Part shown: positions 1 through 7,684 of the stretch, one piece after another
Layout: each line of letters begins with the position of its first letter
How positions within the stretch are numbered: position 1 is the stretch's first letter
Source: Ruminococcus sp.
GTDB taxonomy: Bacteria > Bacillota > Clostridia > Oscillospirales > Ruminococcaceae
Direction: 5' to 3'
Length of the DNA: 64,000 nucleotides
Assembly (NCBI GenBank): GCA_029062165.1
Contig: JAIDQQ010000023.1
Coordinates: 481,889-545,888, forward strand
Made by a program: the position numbers and the translations under genes
The notes under the pieces: generated by a model
The model's database searches: none
The model's input: the letters and a program-made list of their open reading frames with translations, nothing else
What the model was told of the DNA's origin: nothing

Positions 1-105
1 AGTGCTGACATTCTCGTAGACGGCGCAATTACTTATTCTGACGCTGCATACCTCAGAAAATACATCCTCGGTGCAGTTGAGACAATTCCGGTAAAACTCT
101 TTTAA
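1..105 (+). CDS. C-terminal end of a dockerin protein (partial, 5' cut by window)
   Basis: Frame 1 is open from the first base to TAA at 103-105 and gives 34 residues that form the second half of a type I dockerin (Asp-rich turn, then SDAAYLRKYILG and a tail ending IPVKLF). The tail and the DNA after the stop closely match the end of the minus-strand CAP-dockerin gene at 4794-5573, which ends VPVKLF, so the two are paralogues. Dockerins plug secreted proteins into cohesin-bearing scaffoldins. The catalytic or CAP part lies outside the window, so the full function is unknown. Confidence 0.85.
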   Translation, partial: SADILVDGAITYSDAAYLRKYILGAVETIPVKLF

Positions 106-120
106 TTAAATAAAATCCGA

Positions 121-148
121 AACGGCTGAAAAATCAGCCGTTTTTTTG
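121..148 (+). terminator. Rho-independent terminator of the partial dockerin gene
   Basis: AACGGCTGA, a short A loop, TCAGCCGTT and then a run of T. It overlaps the last codons of the convergent nth gene. A near copy of this hairpin ends the paralogous CAP-dockerin gene at 4752-4779. Confidence 0.85.
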
Positions 149-775
149 TTTGTTGAAATGTTCGCAGAAATAGTTTAACGGACATTTTTTACATTTAGGA
201 TTTCTTGCACAACAGATGTCACGCCCGAATTGTACAGTCTGGTGACAGAAATGGTTCGATACTTCCGGCGGTAAGAGTTCAGCGAGGTCTTTTTCTACTT
301 TTGCGGGTGCTTTGTTCGTAGTAAGTCCAAGCCGTCCGGTTATGCGTATACAATGCGTATCGGTAACTATCGCCGGTTTACCGAAAACATCGCCTAATAC
401 GAGATTGGCTGTTTTTCTGCCTATTCCGGATAGCGTAAGTAAATCTTTCATATTGTCGGGTACTTCACCACCGAAGTTATCCAGTAGCTGACGTGCCATT
501 TCTTTCAGACTTTTGGCTTTCATGTGATAAAGTCCGCATGGTTTTACATACGATTCCAATTCCTGAATATCCGCATTGGCGAAAGACTGTAAATCAGGAT
601 ATTTTTTAAAAAGTTCTTTCGTGACAATGTTTACTCTTGCATCGGTACACTGTGCGGCGAGACGTGTAGCGAACATAAGTTCATAAGGCTTCTCGAACTT
701 CAGGGAACATTCTATATCCGGATATAGTTTTTCCAGTTCGGATATAGCGAGTTCAGCTATTTCATTTTTAGTCAT
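134..775 (-). CDS. nth: Endonuclease III (DNA glycosylase/AP lyase)
   Basis: 213 residues, the normal family length. It removes oxidised pyrimidines in base excision repair and nicks AP sites. Visible marks are the helix-hairpin-helix LSGIGRKTANLV (about 115-127) carrying the catalytic lysine, the catalytic Asp in VTDTHC, and the C-terminal 4Fe-4S loop with spacing C-x6-C-x2-C-x5-C. Its start overlaps the stop of the upstream membrane-protein gene by 4 bases (ATGA), so the two are translationally coupled. It is the last gene of a minus-strand string of immunity-like genes. Confidence 0.95.
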   Translation of the reverse strand: MTKNEIAELAISELEKLYPDIECSLKFEKPYELMFATRLAAQCTDARVNIVTKELFKKYPDLQSFANADIQELESYVKPCGLYHMKAKSLKEMARQLLDNFGGEVPDNMKDLLTLSGIGRKTANLVLGDVFGKPAIVTDTHCIRITGRLGLTTNKAPAKVEKDLAELLPPEVSNHFCHQTVQFGRDICCARNPKCKKCPLNYFCEHFNKQKNG

Positions 776-1119
776 TTTAAATCCTCCTGCATTTTAAGAA
801 TTTTGTCGTATATTACGTACATTTTCTGTACGGTATTTTCAAGGAAATAATAATGTTTTATGTAGAATACAAGCAGAATCATGATTATTGTCACAAGGAC
901 GGTCAGCATGATATTTTCCGTAAGAAGCATACCTACCATAAATATTGATAGTATCACCGCAAACATCATAGTAACAAGAAAATGTACTATTCTTTCGTGT
1001 TGCATGAACGCTATTTTGTCCATGTGTTCGGAGAGTATGGCGGAAAGCTCTTCCTGCTCCGTACAGTTTTTCAGACGTTCAGTGACGGTATTCATGTAGT
1101 CTGTAAGATATTCGGTCAT
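772..1119 (-). CDS. Small two-helix membrane protein, unknown function
   Basis: 115 residues. The N-terminal 45 are charged and probably helical; two hydrophobic segments (about 46-66 and 69-87) follow, separated by a short LTEN turn, and then a charged C-terminal helix. That is the shape of a small membrane hairpin with both ends in the cytoplasm. No family is recognised. It overlaps nth by 4 bases and lies 14 bases after the preceding duplicated-module gene. Confidence 0.75.
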   Translation of the reverse strand: MTEYLTDYMNTVTERLKNCTEQEELSAILSEHMDKIAFMQHERIVHFLVTMMFAVILSIFMVGMLLTENIMLTVLVTIIMILLVFYIKHYYFLENTVQKMYVIYDKILKMQEDLK

Positions 1120-1133
1120 ATTTATACGCTCCT

Positions 1134-1610
1134 TTAAAGATGACTGCGTAATTTTTCGATTTCGTCAAGAAGTGTTACTATGTCCTGCCTTGAATGTGAA
1201 ATAAATTCATAGTCTGCTACGGTAGCACCATATATTTTAAAATCTTTGCCTATGGGCTTGATAAAATCCCAGTAACGTTCTGAACCACATTCAATTTCCC
1301 TGTTTTCTGACAGAAAAATCCATAATTCACTATTAGCTTTTTCTAACCTGTTGCTGATTTTTTCAAGTTCATTATCATTCAAAGTATATTGGTTACTATG
1401 TATATTTTCGATTTCATCAAGAAGTGTTATTATGTCATGTCTTGCGTTTGCAATAAAGTCATAATCGTAATCAGTAGCACCGGTTATTTCCAAATCCTCT
1501 TCACCTGCCGTCTGAATAATATAAGCTCTATCAAACACAAGTACAATCCAAGGCTCACCAGTAGCTTTTTCGCACCTGTTGCGGATTATCTGTAATTCTT
1601 CATCATTCAT
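1134..1610 (-). CDS. Duplicated-module protein (two tandem copies of an Ead/Ea22-like unit)
   Basis: 158 residues made of two copies of one unit (about 1-75 and 77-158). Each begins DEELQ/DNELE, passes through an R-N-R-C-E-K-A or similar helix and W, then ITGAT/IYGAT, DYDFI or DYEFI, and ends in a helix DI.TLLDEIE. The same unit stands alone in the next gene (1646-1882). The layout (DFI..AR.DI..LL.EIE) resembles short Ead/Ea22-like phage proteins, which is a weak likeness only. The start has AGGAAG about 10 bases upstream. Function unknown. Confidence 0.7.
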   Translation of the reverse strand: MNDEELQIIRNRCEKATGEPWIVLVFDRAYIIQTAGEEDLEITGATDYDYDFIANARHDIITLLDEIENIHSNQYTLNDNELEKISNRLEKANSELWIFLSENREIECGSERYWDFIKPIGKDFKIYGATVADYEFISHSRQDIVTLLDEIEKLRSHL

Positions 1611-1645
1611 AATACATCACTTCCTTTACTGCAATTATACTCCAT

Positions 1646-1882
1646 TTAAAGCTGACTGCGTAATTTTTCGATTTCGTCAAGAAGTAATATTATGTCTTGT
1701 CTGGCGTGTGCAATGAAATCATAGTCTGCTACGGTAGCACCGGTTATTTCCAAATCTTCACCGGCAGTCTGAATAAAACTTGAACCACATTCAATATCTC
1801 TTCCCTCTATGTATGCAGTCCACTTTCCGCCAGTAGCTTTTTCGCATCTGTTACGGATTTCTTGTAATTCTTCGTCAGTCAT
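1646..1882 (-). CDS. Single-module Ead/Ea22-like small protein
   Basis: 78 residues starting MTDEELQ. I chose the ATG at 1882 because GAGGAGG ends 7 bases before it and a promoter (TTGACA, 17, TATAAT) lies just upstream; an upstream in-frame start would put the ribosome site inside the gene. The sequence is a third copy of the unit doubled in 1134-1610, with nearly identical DNA over the 3' end. Function unknown. Confidence 0.7.
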   Translation of the reverse strand: MTDEELQEIRNRCEKATGGKWTAYIEGRDIECGSSFIQTAGEDLEITGATVADYDFIAHARQDIILLLDEIEKLRSQL

Positions 1883-1903
1883 TGGCATACCTCCTCTACT
1901 GAA

Positions 1904-1932
1904 ATTATACACTTTTTTACACTGAGTGTCAA
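1904..1932 (-). promoter_or_regulatory. Sigma-A promoter for 1646-1882
   Basis: On the minus strand TTGACA (1927-1932), 17-base spacer, TATAAT (1904-1909). It sits only 20 bases before the start codon, so the leader is very short. Confidence 0.7.
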
Positions 1933-1941
1933 TAAAATTTT

Positions 1942-2286
1942 TCAGCAAGGCATTCGCATTATAAACGCTCTCAAAGCTTTTCTGCCTTTTTCGGTTTGTT
2001 CAAGTTCAACAGCGGTTTTGCCGTCAACTGCTGTAAGCGGAATATGCAACCATTCAACGCCATATTTCTTCCCTAACAGTACTACAATAGCATTGACAAC
2101 ATCTTGTGATACTCCATTAACTGTTATATCAGTTTCGGGAAAACATTCTGAATATTTTTTCCAGTCTTTGTCATTGTATTCATTGGCAAAAAAATCAGTT
2201 TTATTATTATAAGTTTCTTTTTGGTTCTGTAATTTTTTAAGTTCTTTCCGCAATTCGTAAATATCAGAAAGTTTTTTATTGAACAT
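1942..2286 (-). CDS. Unknown small protein, possible MbcA/ParS-type C-terminal domain
   Basis: 114 residues from the ATG at 2286, preferred because AGAGGT precedes it by 7 bases. Residues 5-35 are a charged likely coiled coil; the C-terminal 40 read W-L-H-I-P, then DGKTAVELEQTEKGRKAL. That resembles the toxin-binding domain of MbcA/ParS/Xre antitoxins (W..P....G.TP.EL..TE.G), but the likeness is weak and no toxin partner is adjacent. It lies among immunity-like genes. Confidence 0.6.
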   Translation of the reverse strand: MFNKKLSDIYELRKELKKLQNQKETYNNKTDFFANEYNDKDWKKYSECFPETDITVNGVSQDVVNAIVVLLGKKYGVEWLHIPLTAVDGKTAVELEQTEKGRKALRAFIMRMPC

Positions 2287-2320
2287 AGCATATACCTCTT
2301 TTTTATTGAATGTCAATAAT

Positions 2321-3208
2321 TTATTTCCATGTAAATTCTCCGGAAATAATCATTTTCAAAAGTTCTTCAAAGTTTCCGGCGACGATTTCGGTATTTTCAA
2401 AATCCGGTTCATAACCCTGTACTATATTTCCGGTGTCAAGGTCTATAGCAAGAAAAGTATACTCACCCTTTACGGACATTGCAACAGGTAAATGACGTTC
2501 CCACCATTTTTTAATGTTTTCTTTTTCGTCGTCGGACTCCGCACTTGCAAGGGATATTTTTTCAAATTCGTTCCATGAAAAACCGTTAATATCGTCCGGA
2601 GCTTTATATGCAATTCCATAGTCGGACGCACAAAGAAACCACGCCGAACCGTCATCGGATTCCGCTTTTGAAACGTAGTCCAGAAACGTACATAATGCTT
2701 TATCATTGCATTTTGCAAGTATAGGGTGTTCTGATAAAGCAGCATTCAGATATGATGGCTTGAATTTTCCGCCGTCTGAAATAACTTTTTCTTCAAACTT
2801 TTCTATCAATTTTATATATTTAATTCTATATAAATGGTCTTCATGCAGACTTACTATTTTCTGAATATCCTTTATTTCCATACCGAAATCTATTAGTTTT
2901 TCAGCTACTTCAACTTCCTTAAACCACTTTCCTGTGCTTTCGCCATTTTCATAACCTACCCACATCCATTTTACTTCTTCATCGGTAAGAACCTGTATCG
3001 TTTTGCCTAATTCAATACCCCATTTTTCATAATAGTCCGCCGACGGATTATAACAAACTGTTGCTTCCCATACATCTTCGCCGTCATATGCGATAATCTC
3101 CATTCCGTCTTTAAGTCCGAAAAATTCAGCATCATGATTCCATAACTTGTATTGACAGTAATTATTAATTGAATTTGCGTCTACCTTAATTATTTTTTTA
3201 TCTTTCAT
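2321..3208 (-). CDS. SMI1/KNR4 (SUKH) domain protein, likely immunity type
   Basis: 295 residues using the ATG at 3208, which has AGAGGTG at good spacing; a GTG lies 9 bases earlier. The C-terminal 130 residues have the SUKH pattern (ALSEHPILAKCNDKALCTFL, then W...HLPVAMS and TFLAIDLDTGNIVQGYEPD, ending in NFEELLKMIISGEF). SUKH proteins are common immunity partners of contact-dependent and polymorphic toxins. The N-terminal 150 residues are unassigned. No toxin gene lies beside it, which fits an orphan immunity array. Confidence 0.75.
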   Translation of the reverse strand: MKDKKIIKVDANSINNYCQYKLWNHDAEFFGLKDGMEIIAYDGEDVWEATVCYNPSADYYEKWGIELGKTIQVLTDEEVKWMWVGYENGESTGKWFKEVEVAEKLIDFGMEIKDIQKIVSLHEDHLYRIKYIKLIEKFEEKVISDGGKFKPSYLNAALSEHPILAKCNDKALCTFLDYVSKAESDDGSAWFLCASDYGIAYKAPDDINGFSWNEFEKISLASAESDDEKENIKKWWERHLPVAMSVKGEYTFLAIDLDTGNIVQGYEPDFENTEIVAGNFEELLKMIISGEFTWK

Positions 3209-3222
3209 AAATTTCACCTCTG

Positions 3223-3591
3223 TTAAATGGTTGCATAGTATAAGTCCTGTGTACTGAAAGAATTACGGTCAATAGCCTCTGTATACCAGCAAAATTCCGG
3301 CGGTAAATTGTTTGTATCAATACTCCATAAGTTTTCAGAATATTCATTGAAGTATAAAACATTGAAATCATGAAATTTTTCCGGAAAATCTTTCACACTT
3401 GTAAACATGATTTTTATTTTTGCATGAACCATAAATATTTTACCTTGTCCGTCACTGATTGTCGCCCAGTCCTCACCGGATTCATAGTCAAGATAATTCA
3501 TGTTATATTTAATTTTGATATAATTTATTATTTCATTAAATTCATTTTTGCAATAACGTTCTGAATTAATAATATAGTCTGTAATATCCAT
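3223..3591 (-). CDS. Unknown acidic protein in the immunity-like string
   Basis: 122 residues starting MDITDY. AAGGAGG lies 12 bases upstream; an earlier ATG overlaps the preceding gene and is less likely. The protein is rich in Asp, Glu and aromatic residues and mixes alpha and beta, with motif DYESGEDWATISDGQGKIF. No family recognised. Size and context fit a small immunity protein. Confidence 0.65.
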   Translation of the reverse strand: MDITDYIINSERYCKNEFNEIINYIKIKYNMNYLDYESGEDWATISDGQGKIFMVHAKIKIMFTSVKDFPEKFHDFNVLYFNEYSENLWSIDTNNLPPEFCWYTEAIDRNSFSTQDLYYATI

Positions 3592-3598
3592 AAATTTT

Positions 3599-3991
3599 TT
3601 ATACCTCCTTGAAAAATTCTTCAATGACTATTCCCGATAGTCTGTCCTGAACATCAGATTTTGCTTTAATCTTATCAATCAACCGCTTATTTTTGAGTGT
3701 GTCGGCACTGAAATTCCTCATACTGTCCACACACATAATGAAAAGTTCGTCGTCATTAACTGAAAGTAGTTGTTCAATAATTTTAAGTTCGTGAAATTCG
3801 TCCGTACCGTCGAAACAATATACAATTTTTTTCTGATACTTCAAATCTTTAGATAAAATTATATCATATAGTTCTTTCCAGTCGTCGTCCGAAAAATCTT
3901 CAAGAATTTTCTGTGCATAACAGAAACCTTCATCATACCAGTAATCTGTTGTAGTGTCATAAGAGATAAATTTATCAAGTTCATTAAACAT
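3599..3991 (-). CDS. Unknown helical protein in the immunity-like string
   Basis: 130 residues, mostly helical. The N-terminal half contains W-Y-D-E-G and DDDWKELYDIILSK; the C-terminal half reads ELFIMCVDSMRNFS, which recalls a HEAT-like helix pair. AAGGAG precedes the start. Not assigned to a family. Confidence 0.65.
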   Translation of the reverse strand: MFNELDKFISYDTTTDYWYDEGFCYAQKILEDFSDDDWKELYDIILSKDLKYQKKIVYCFDGTDEFHELKIIEQLLSVNDDELFIMCVDSMRNFSADTLKNKRLIDKIKAKSDVQDRLSGIVIEEFFKEV

Positions 3992-4005
3992 AGTATATAT
4001 ACTCC

Positions 4006-4461
4006 TTATATCTGTTCAAAAAGTTCCGGTGGGTACAGATAATCTTCACCGCTGTCGTCTATGATACGAAACCAGTTCTTTTCAGTAAAAATAACATTGT
4101 ATATTTTATTATGGGTAAGCATTAAAGACTTAGTTTCACCGATATATCGTACAAGATTTATTTCATTAAAGAATTTGTTACCTCGTGATGTATTAAGATT
4201 TTCCGGCAATATATTATATTTCTGTCTGAATATCTCAAGGACTTCCGGAAGAGTTTCATATACTTCAAAATGTTCATTTATTTCCGGATTGTCATAATCT
4301 TCATTATCAAGAAACATTTCCTGAATACATATGGCGTAACTGTTATTTACTTTCTTTATTACGTGTTTATGTACGAATGTTCTTCCGTCACGTTCTTTAA
4401 ATTCTTCAATGCCGACCTGTTTTCCGTTTTCGATTTTCTGTATAAGTTTTGAGTATTCCAT
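4006..4461 (-). CDS. Unknown protein in the immunity-like string
   Basis: 151 residues, mixed alpha and beta. The C-terminus (NKIYNVIFTEKNWFRIIDDSGEDYLYPPELFE) looks like a small SH3-like beta barrel. AAAGGTG precedes the ATG. No family recognised. It lies between the barstar-like gene (18-base gap) and the next small gene (14-base gap), so co-transcription is likely. Confidence 0.65.
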   Translation of the reverse strand: MEYSKLIQKIENGKQVGIEEFKERDGRTFVHKHVIKKVNNSYAICIQEMFLDNEDYDNPEINEHFEVYETLPEVLEIFRQKYNILPENLNTSRGNKFFNEINLVRYIGETKSLMLTHNKIYNVIFTEKNWFRIIDDSGEDYLYPPELFEQI

Positions 4462-4479
4462 AATAATAACACCTTTTGA

Positions 4480-4701
4480 TTAATTTGTTTCAACAATATA
4501 TACGTTGAAATCTTTACGCTGTCCGCTGAACCAGTCTATATTTTTTTGACCGTCATCTACCGGAAAGTGAAATTTTTCAGCCATAGTATATAACCAGTCA
4601 TTTTCAGACTGAATTGTTTTTCCGTCAATTTCGACGATAAACGAATTACTGCATTTTATGTATGGGATTTCCGATTTTGAAATATATTTTATCTGATTCA
4701 T
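4480..4701 (-). CDS. Barstar-like small protein
   Basis: 73 residues. The middle (FIVEIDGKTIQSENDWLYTM, then AEKFHFPVDDG.KNIDWF) follows the barstar pattern of a first beta strand, IDG, a helix and a conserved FP..G...D segment. Barstar inhibits barnase-type RNases. This copy is shorter than the usual 90 residues, so the last strand may be missing. It is the first gene of the minus-strand string, 22 bases after a candidate -10. Confidence 0.55.
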   Translation of the reverse strand: MNQIKYISKSEIPYIKCSNSFIVEIDGKTIQSENDWLYTMAEKFHFPVDDGQKNIDWFSGQRKDFNVYIVETN

Positions 4702-4722
4702 AATATCACCTGCTTTATGAAC

Positions 4723-4751
4723 AGTTTAACACAAATGTATTTTGTTGTCAA
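4723..4751 (-). promoter_or_regulatory. Promoter for the immunity-like gene string
   Basis: Minus strand TTGACA (4746-4751), 17 bases, TAAACT (4723-4728). It starts directly after the terminator of the upstream CAP-dockerin gene. Confidence 0.55.
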
Positions 4752-4779
4752 TAAAAAAACGGCTGATTTCCCAGCCGTT
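4752..4779 (-). terminator. Terminator of the CAP-dockerin gene
   Basis: Minus strand AACGGCTG, short loop, CAGCCGTT and a T run. It is nearly the same hairpin as at 121-148, in mirror orientation. Confidence 0.85.
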
Positions 4780-4793
4780 GTATATTTATTTAA

Positions 4794-5573
4794 TTAAAAG
4801 AGTTTTACAGGAACTGATTCAACTTCACCAAGGATGTATTTTCTGAGTACTGTTGCATCTGAAAAACCTACATTGCCGTCTTTGAGAACGTCAGCATTTT
4901 TAATCTGCTGTGGTTCTAAAGTAATCTGATTGTTTACGTATCTGCAGATGAGGATATAATCGAAAGCATCTACAATACCGTCGCCGTTGATGTCGCCTGT
5001 AACCTGTTCTTCTGTTTCAATGTGGCATTCAACAGGGAGATACTGACCTTCGATATCGCCGTCGGGTCTCTCGAAAACGTCAACTGTTATGAAAAGCTGT
5101 TCCCAGTACCAACCATTCTGACTTTCGGAATCATAAGCAACGCCTACGCCCATATGTGTAAATTCAGGGTTCATTATTGCTGCCCACTGGCTCGGAGATT
5201 CTTTCCACTGTGCGAAAGTTTCTTCCGGAGTTTCCATGCCTGATGCATTGATTTCAGCTGCGTCTGACCAAGGTGCTATTTCATAATCAACTACTGTTAC
5301 GAAAGAATTTCCGCCGATTCTTGTCTGTACCGGATTGTTCATGTATTCTTCAGCTCTGTCTTCAGCGAGTTCGTTGAGATAAGGTACAGCGTATACAGGG
5401 TCTAAACCTGCTTCAGTTCTTGCTTCGTTTACGAGTGAAACTAATCTTTCTGTTTTTGCTGTATAATCAGAAGTATCGTCAGAAGCGTTTGCAGTAATTG
5501 CATTTGCACTTACTGTCATTATAACTGCTGATACTATTGAAACTGCTTTAGCGAATATATTAGTTTTTTTCAT
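4794..5573 (-). CDS. Secreted CAP/SCP-domain protein with C-terminal dockerin
   Basis: 259 residues. A signal peptide (about 1-31, ending ANA/NAS) is followed by a CAP (SCP/PR1) domain at 38-170 with LVSLVNEARTEAGLDPV, the AEDRAEEY helix, MNPEFTHMGVGVAYD and a WYWEQLF strand. A type I dockerin follows at 193-255: GDINGDGIVDAFDY, then ADVLKDGNVGFSDATVLRKYILG. CAP proteins in bacteria are extracellular with varied roles. The dockerin implies attachment to a cellulosome or cell-surface scaffoldin. Paralogous to the partial gene at 1-105. Confidence 0.9.
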   Translation of the reverse strand: MKKTNIFAKAVSIVSAVIMTVSANAITANASDDTSDYTAKTERLVSLVNEARTEAGLDPVYAVPYLNELAEDRAEEYMNNPVQTRIGGNSFVTVVDYEIAPWSDAAEINASGMETPEETFAQWKESPSQWAAIMNPEFTHMGVGVAYDSESQNGWYWEQLFITVDVFERPDGDIEGQYLPVECHIETEEQVTGDINGDGIVDAFDYILICRYVNNQITLEPQQIKNADVLKDGNVGFSDATVLRKYILGEVESVPVKLF

Positions 5574-5786
5574 AACGATTCCTCCCTGAAAACTCTTTCT
5601 TTTCTTTGATTATATTGTATCATTTATTGAAGATTTTTTAAACTATCAAAATCAGTGATTTTACTGTATTTTTTCGATTTATTCTGTAAGGTTTTCCGTT
5701 TCCCTTACTGTAATTATATTCTAACATACGAAACGCAAGATTTGAACCGTCAAAAACGGATATTTTACCATGAAAAAACGACACAT

Positions 5787-5818
5787 AAAAAAATCCGGCG
5801 TATCATACCGGATTTTTT
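5787..5818 (-). terminator. Terminator of the REC-kinase gene
   Basis: AATCCGG and CCGGATT flank a 9-base loop with A and T runs on either side. It lies 10 bases after the stop of 5828-6901. The remaining intergenic DNA up to 5573 holds no gene I can support. Confidence 0.8.
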
Positions 5819-5827
5819 AATAATATC

Positions 5828-6901
5828 TTAATTTATGAATACAAGGGAAAATTCCGCACCTTTACCGACTTCACCATAAGCCTTTACCTCACCATTATGA
5901 CGTTTCATAATACGGCTGACCAGTGCGAGACCTACGCCACTACCCTCAAATTCTTCTTCCGAATGAAGTCTCTGAAATACCTGAAACAGTTTGTTTGCGT
6001 ATGCCATGTCGAAACCGTCACCGTTATCCTTAATCTTTATGATGCGGTTGTTCTGTGTGACGTGACCAGTTACTGTAATGACCGCTTTTTTCTTTTTAGC
6101 GGTATATTTTATGGCATTCTGGAGCAGGTTTTTAATAATAATCTGAATAAGTACAGGGTCACCCTTTATTTCCGGAAGCGTTTCGCACTTCAATGTTACG
6201 TTACGTTCAGGGCATAAGTCGTGTAAATCCTTGAAAGTAGTTTCTATAATTTCCTGTATATTAACCATAGTCATACGAGGCGTTATATTGCACATCTTTG
6301 AGAAGTCGAAAAGTCTTTCAATCATGGTTTTAGTTTGAGTTGCTTTGGAAGTAATCATTTCAAGTATATTCTTCACGTCGTCTGACTGGTTTTCACCGAG
6401 TTCACTGGCAAGCATTTCAATAAGCATATTTATTATATTGAACGGTGCTTTTAAGTCGTGCGATACGGCGGAACAGAATAAATTAAGTTCGTTGTTGGCG
6501 TCGGCGAGTTCTTTCTGCTGTCGGGAAATCTGTAGATGTGTTCTTACACGGGCGAGGTATTCTTCCTTGACAAACGGTTTCTTGACGTAATCGCAACCAC
6601 CCAGCGAAAAGCCTTGTTGTATAATTTCCGGACTTGTTTCAGCGGTAAGAAATATAACTGGTACATCTTTTATGCGACGGTCTTCTTTCAGCATACCGCA
6701 CAGTGTAAGACCGTCTATATCGTCCATCTGTATATCAAGCATAATCAAATCCGGTATACGTTTTTCAAGAAATTTAAGGGCAGCTTTACCGCTTGTCGCC
6801 GCAAAGACCCTGTAACCCTCTGCACGTAAAATTGTACCGGAATAGGCTATATGGTCTGGCATATCGTCAACCACAAGAATTTCAGCATAATTAATAGTCA
6901 T
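5828..6901 (-). CDS. Response-regulator/histidine-kinase hybrid (REC-HisKA-HATPase)
   Basis: 357 residues, no membrane segment. REC domain at 6-125 with DD12-13, phospho-acceptor D56 and K107-K108-P. A coiled linker leads to HisKA with H148 in SHDLKAP, and HATPase_c follows with N..QNAIKYT, DNGDGF and GSGVGLAL. In such receiver-first kinases an upstream kinase or phosphotransfer protein controls the output kinase. It stands at the end of the minus-strand regulator group, 12 bases after the AraC-type regulator. Confidence 0.9.
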   Translation of the reverse strand: MTINYAEILVVDDMPDHIAYSGTILRAEGYRVFAATSGKAALKFLEKRIPDLIMLDIQMDDIDGLTLCGMLKEDRRIKDVPVIFLTAETSPEIIQQGFSLGGCDYVKKPFVKEEYLARVRTHLQISRQQKELADANNELNLFCSAVSHDLKAPFNIINMLIEMLASELGENQSDDVKNILEMITSKATQTKTMIERLFDFSKMCNITPRMTMVNIQEIIETTFKDLHDLCPERNVTLKCETLPEIKGDPVLIQIIIKNLLQNAIKYTAKKKKAVITVTGHVTQNNRIIKIKDNGDGFDMAYANKLFQVFQRLHSEEEFEGSGVGLALVSRIMKRHNGEVKAYGEVGKGAEFSLVFIN

Positions 6902-6913
6902 ATTTCTATCTCC

Positions 6914-7684
6914 TTAACGTCCGTCAAGTCTTGCCTTGAAACGTGAGGGGGTTTCGCCGGTAATTTCCTTGAAAATTTTCGTGAAGTAGTCTACGGAAGC
7001 ATAGCCAAGTATATCGCTTATTTCGTATGCCTTATAGTTTCCGGTGCGGAGAAGTTTTATAGCATAGGCGACTTTTATTCTTGAGTAGACTTCATTGAAC
7101 GTCATATTGAAATGTTTCTTGAAAATTTTTCCGAAATAGTCTTTACTGTAACCCTGTTCAATAGCAACGTCGTCAATGGTGAACACCTCTCCGAAGTGTT
7201 TGGAAAAATACAACGCACAGTTATGTACGAACGGGCTTGAATCGGGGTCAATTTCAAGCTGTCGGAAGACTTCAATTACAGACTCGTCAATTTTTTCTTC
7301 CTGAGCGGTTGCCTCAATGTGTTCTTTCAGACGTCCGAGAACCTGTGCAAGTTTCTTTTCGTCAACAGGTTTGAGCAGGTAATCGAATGCCCCTAAAATA
7401 AGTCCCTGACGTGCATATTCAAACTCATCATAGGAACTTGCAAATATGACTGGTATCTTGTTATCGCTTGCCGAAAGTTTACGGAGCATTTCTATACCGT
7501 CTACAAACGGCATTCTTATATCCGTGAAAATGAGGTCAAAAGTACGTGTTTTAAGGATTTCAAGAGCGTCTTTACCATTGCTTGCCTGTTTTGCGATTGT
7601 GAAACCGCATTCTGTCCACGTTTTCATTTTTGAGTAAATAAATCTCAGTGCTGAATCATCTTCAACCAAAAGTACATTATACAT
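6914..7684 (-). CDS. Response regulator, REC plus AraC-type DNA-binding domain
   Basis: 256 residues starting MYNVLLVED at 7684, where GGAGGG gives a good ribosome site; longer starts are possible but worse. REC at 1-120 with the acceptor Asp in FTDIRMP and K-P in LLKPVD. The AraC/XylS two-helix-turn-helix domain fills about 155-256 (FTIDDVAIEQGYSKDYFGKIFKKH, then YASVDYFTKIFKEITGETPSRF). This YesN-like layout often controls carbohydrate genes. The start overlaps the upstream stop by 8 bases, so translation is coupled. Confidence 0.92.
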   Translation of the reverse strand: MYNVLLVEDDSALRFIYSKMKTWTECGFTIAKQASNGKDALEILKTRTFDLIFTDIRMPFVDGIEMLRKLSASDNKIPVIFASSYDEFEYARQGLILGAFDYLLKPVDEKKLAQVLGRLKEHIEATAQEEKIDESVIEVFRQLEIDPDSSPFVHNCALYFSKHFGEVFTIDDVAIEQGYSKDYFGKIFKKHFNMTFNEVYSRIKVAYAIKLLRTGNYKAYEISDILGYASVDYFTKIFKEITGETPSRFKARLDGR

